From Candidatus Thorarchaeota archaeon (GTDB lineage Archaea > Asgardarchaeota > Thorarchaeia > Thorarchaeales > Thorarchaeaceae): a stretch of 5,878 nt of DNA. The stretch is from the NCBI GenBank assembly GCA_016839345.1, contig JAEOUL010000022.1:1-5878 (forward strand). Direction: 5' to 3'. The position numbers were made by a program, and so were the translations under genes. Shown one piece after another: positions 4,794 through 5,878 of this stretch; position 1 is the first letter of the stretch, and every line of letters begins with the position of its first letter. The notes under the pieces are model-generated. The model had not been told where the DNA came from. It made no database searches and was given only the letters and a program-made list of their open reading frames with translations.

Positions 4794-5878
4794 ATGGGAC
4801 ATATCAGAAGACTCACAGGCTATGCCTTTAGAAGGAAATTCCTCTTCTTTGGCTTCCTCACGTCTGCTGTTATTGGTACCATATTCAATCTTCTAACACC
4901 ACTCGTTCTTATCGAAATTGTAGACCAAGTAATCATTGGATCCCAACTTGATCTGTTGCTAGAGTACATATTCCTCTTTATTGGCCTTGGGCTTTTCTAT
5001 GCACTTTTTGACATGCTAGGTCGTTATGGTGCTGCAATACTTTCACAGCACGTCATCTTTACACTACGAGAGGAGCTCTATCATAGTTTGATGGAAAAGG
5101 ACCTTTCATTTTTCGACCAAAATGAAACTGGACAGCTATTAGCACGAGTCACAACTGATGTTAGCACAATGAGGGAATTTCTATATTGGGGGTACCGAGT
5201 GCTTCTAATTGGATTTGCTCAGCTTTCTGGAACCTATATTGTCATGTGGACTGTTAATCCAATGCTTACAACTTACATGCTAATCTGGATTCCAGTCATG
5301 CTCATTTTCATCTATTCTTTTGCAAGGAAGGTACGTCCCATATTCTTTGCAGCAAGAAAACAATATGGCGTTCTAAGCTCTGTTCTCGCGGAGAATGTAG
5401 TTGGTCATAAGGTTGTGAGAGCGCATGCAACTGAAGATAGGGAAGCTGAACGAGTTGAAAAAGAAAACAGAGGGTTCCTAGACCTCCGTGTTCGTGCAAG
5501 TAAACTCGAATCATTTTTCCAACCAATGCTCCCCTCATTGATCAGTGTGGCTATAGGCGCCCTAATCTATATCGGCGGGTTTAGCTATATCAGTGGAACA
5601 CTCACATATGGTCAATTCGTTGGTTTCATTTCAATGATTGGAATGCTTGTTCTTCCTGCTAGATTTCTGAGCTGGGGTGTAGGAATGTATCAACGAGCAT
5701 CAGCATCAGGTGAGAGAACGTTTTACATTCTGGATGCAATTGAAGAAGTAATGGATCCGAAGGACCCAGTGGAGATCACTGAGTTCAGAGGAGAGATAGA
5801 TTTCAATAACATCTCTTTCAGCTATGGTGGAGACGGATACATACTTAGTGATGTGGATCTACACATAAAGCCAGGACA
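4794..5878 (+). CDS. ABC transporter half-molecule (permease fused to ATPase), 3'-truncated by window end
   Basis: An open frame of 361 codons runs off the window. It is the N-terminal part of an MsbA/BmrA/MdlB-like exporter in which a type-1 transmembrane domain is fused to an ATPase. Membrane segments lie near residues 15-40, 55-75, 136-152, 158-177, 247-265 and 272-295, giving the expected six. The first coupling-helix region is SFFDQNETGQLLARVTTD (105-122). The second long cytoplasmic loop is LAENVVGHKVVRAHATEDRE (198-217), a classic exporter pattern. The nucleotide-binding domain begins around residue 335 with the strand IDFNNISFSYGG, including A-loop Tyr344, and the window ends at KPG, just before Walker A. 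The start is ATG 4794, because an in-frame TAG lies at 4788-4790. The substrate is unknown (lipid or drug in relatives). Such half-transporters often have a partner gene next door, which would lie beyond the window. Confidence 0.93.
   Translation, partial: MGHIRRLTGYAFRRKFLFFGFLTSAVIGTIFNLLTPLVLIEIVDQVIIGSQLDLLLEYIFLFIGLGLFYALFDMLGRYGAAILSQHVIFTLREELYHSLMEKDLSFFDQNETGQLLARVTTDVSTMREFLYWGYRVLLIGFAQLSGTYIVMWTVNPMLTTYMLIWIPVMLIFIYSFARKVRPIFFAARKQYGVLSSVLAENVVGHKVVRAHATEDREAERVEKENRGFLDLRVRASKLESFFQPMLPSLISVAIGALIYIGGFSYISGTLTYGQFVGFISMIGMLVLPARFLSWGVGMYQRASASGERTFYILDAIEEVMDPKDPVEITEFRGEIDFNNISFSYGGDGYILSDVDLHIKPG

Noticed and set aside
5308..5538. Minus-strand 76-residue open frame
   Set aside because: It lies wholly inside the ABC transporter, whose plus-strand translation is clearly genuine.
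1..5878. CRISPR, mobile element, tRNA/rRNA or defence system
   Set aside because: No spaced repeats, transposase or integrase, tRNA-like cloverleaf or defence genes were seen; intergenic gaps are 121 bases or shorter and nearly all DNA is assigned to housekeeping-type genes.

Overview
The window is an ordinary, gene-dense stretch of what is most likely an archaeal genome. The signs are AT-rich boxes placed like archaeal TATA elements upstream of several genes, Shine-Dalgarno sites of the GGAG / GGTG / GGAGTGA type, possible leaderless starts, many AGA/AGG/ATA codons, and short transcription units that alternate strand. The protein mix (a TIGR04076 protein, a flavodoxin resembling the flavodoxin domain of flavodiiron proteins, an uncharacterised zinc-ribbon protein) would suit an uncultured archaeon such as a Thorarchaeota-like Asgard lineage. 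That placement is only a guess, since no marker gene is present.

Layout, left to right. (1) Positions 1-719 (+): a sugar phosphate isomerase/epimerase-like TIM-barrel gene. Its 5' part is disrupted: barrel strands 3-8 read in one frame from 105, while a matching upstream piece reads in another frame. (2) 720-1211 (-): a DinB-like metal-binding four-helix protein, whose stop codon directly abuts the stop of the first gene. (3) 1285-1749 (+): an uncharacterised zinc-ribbon protein, divergent from DinB. (4) 1752-2045 (-): a TIGR04076 family protein, convergent with the zinc-ribbon gene at a 2-base gap. (5) 2083-3381 (-): a CPA2-type cation:proton antiporter, 37 bases upstream of the TIGR04076 gene and with its own promoter and ribosome binding site. 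(6) 3503-4177 (-): endonuclease III with a full iron-sulfur cluster motif. (7) 4287-4700 (+): a stand-alone flavodoxin, divergent from endonuclease III. (8) 4794 to the window end (+): an ABC half-transporter, cut off just before its Walker A motif.

The genes do not form one pathway. They cover DNA base-excision repair (nth), ion/pH homeostasis (antiporter), redox (flavodoxin), export (ABC transporter), carbohydrate metabolism (TIM barrel) and three proteins of unknown role. The only likely same-strand pairing is antiporter followed by TIGR04076. All intergenic gaps are 121 bases or shorter and seem to hold only promoters and ribosome binding sites. I see no tRNA, rRNA, CRISPR array, insertion sequence or defence system. 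The points most worth a second look are the broken 5' end of the first gene, the zinc-ribbon protein, and the inverted repeat around the antiporter promoter.
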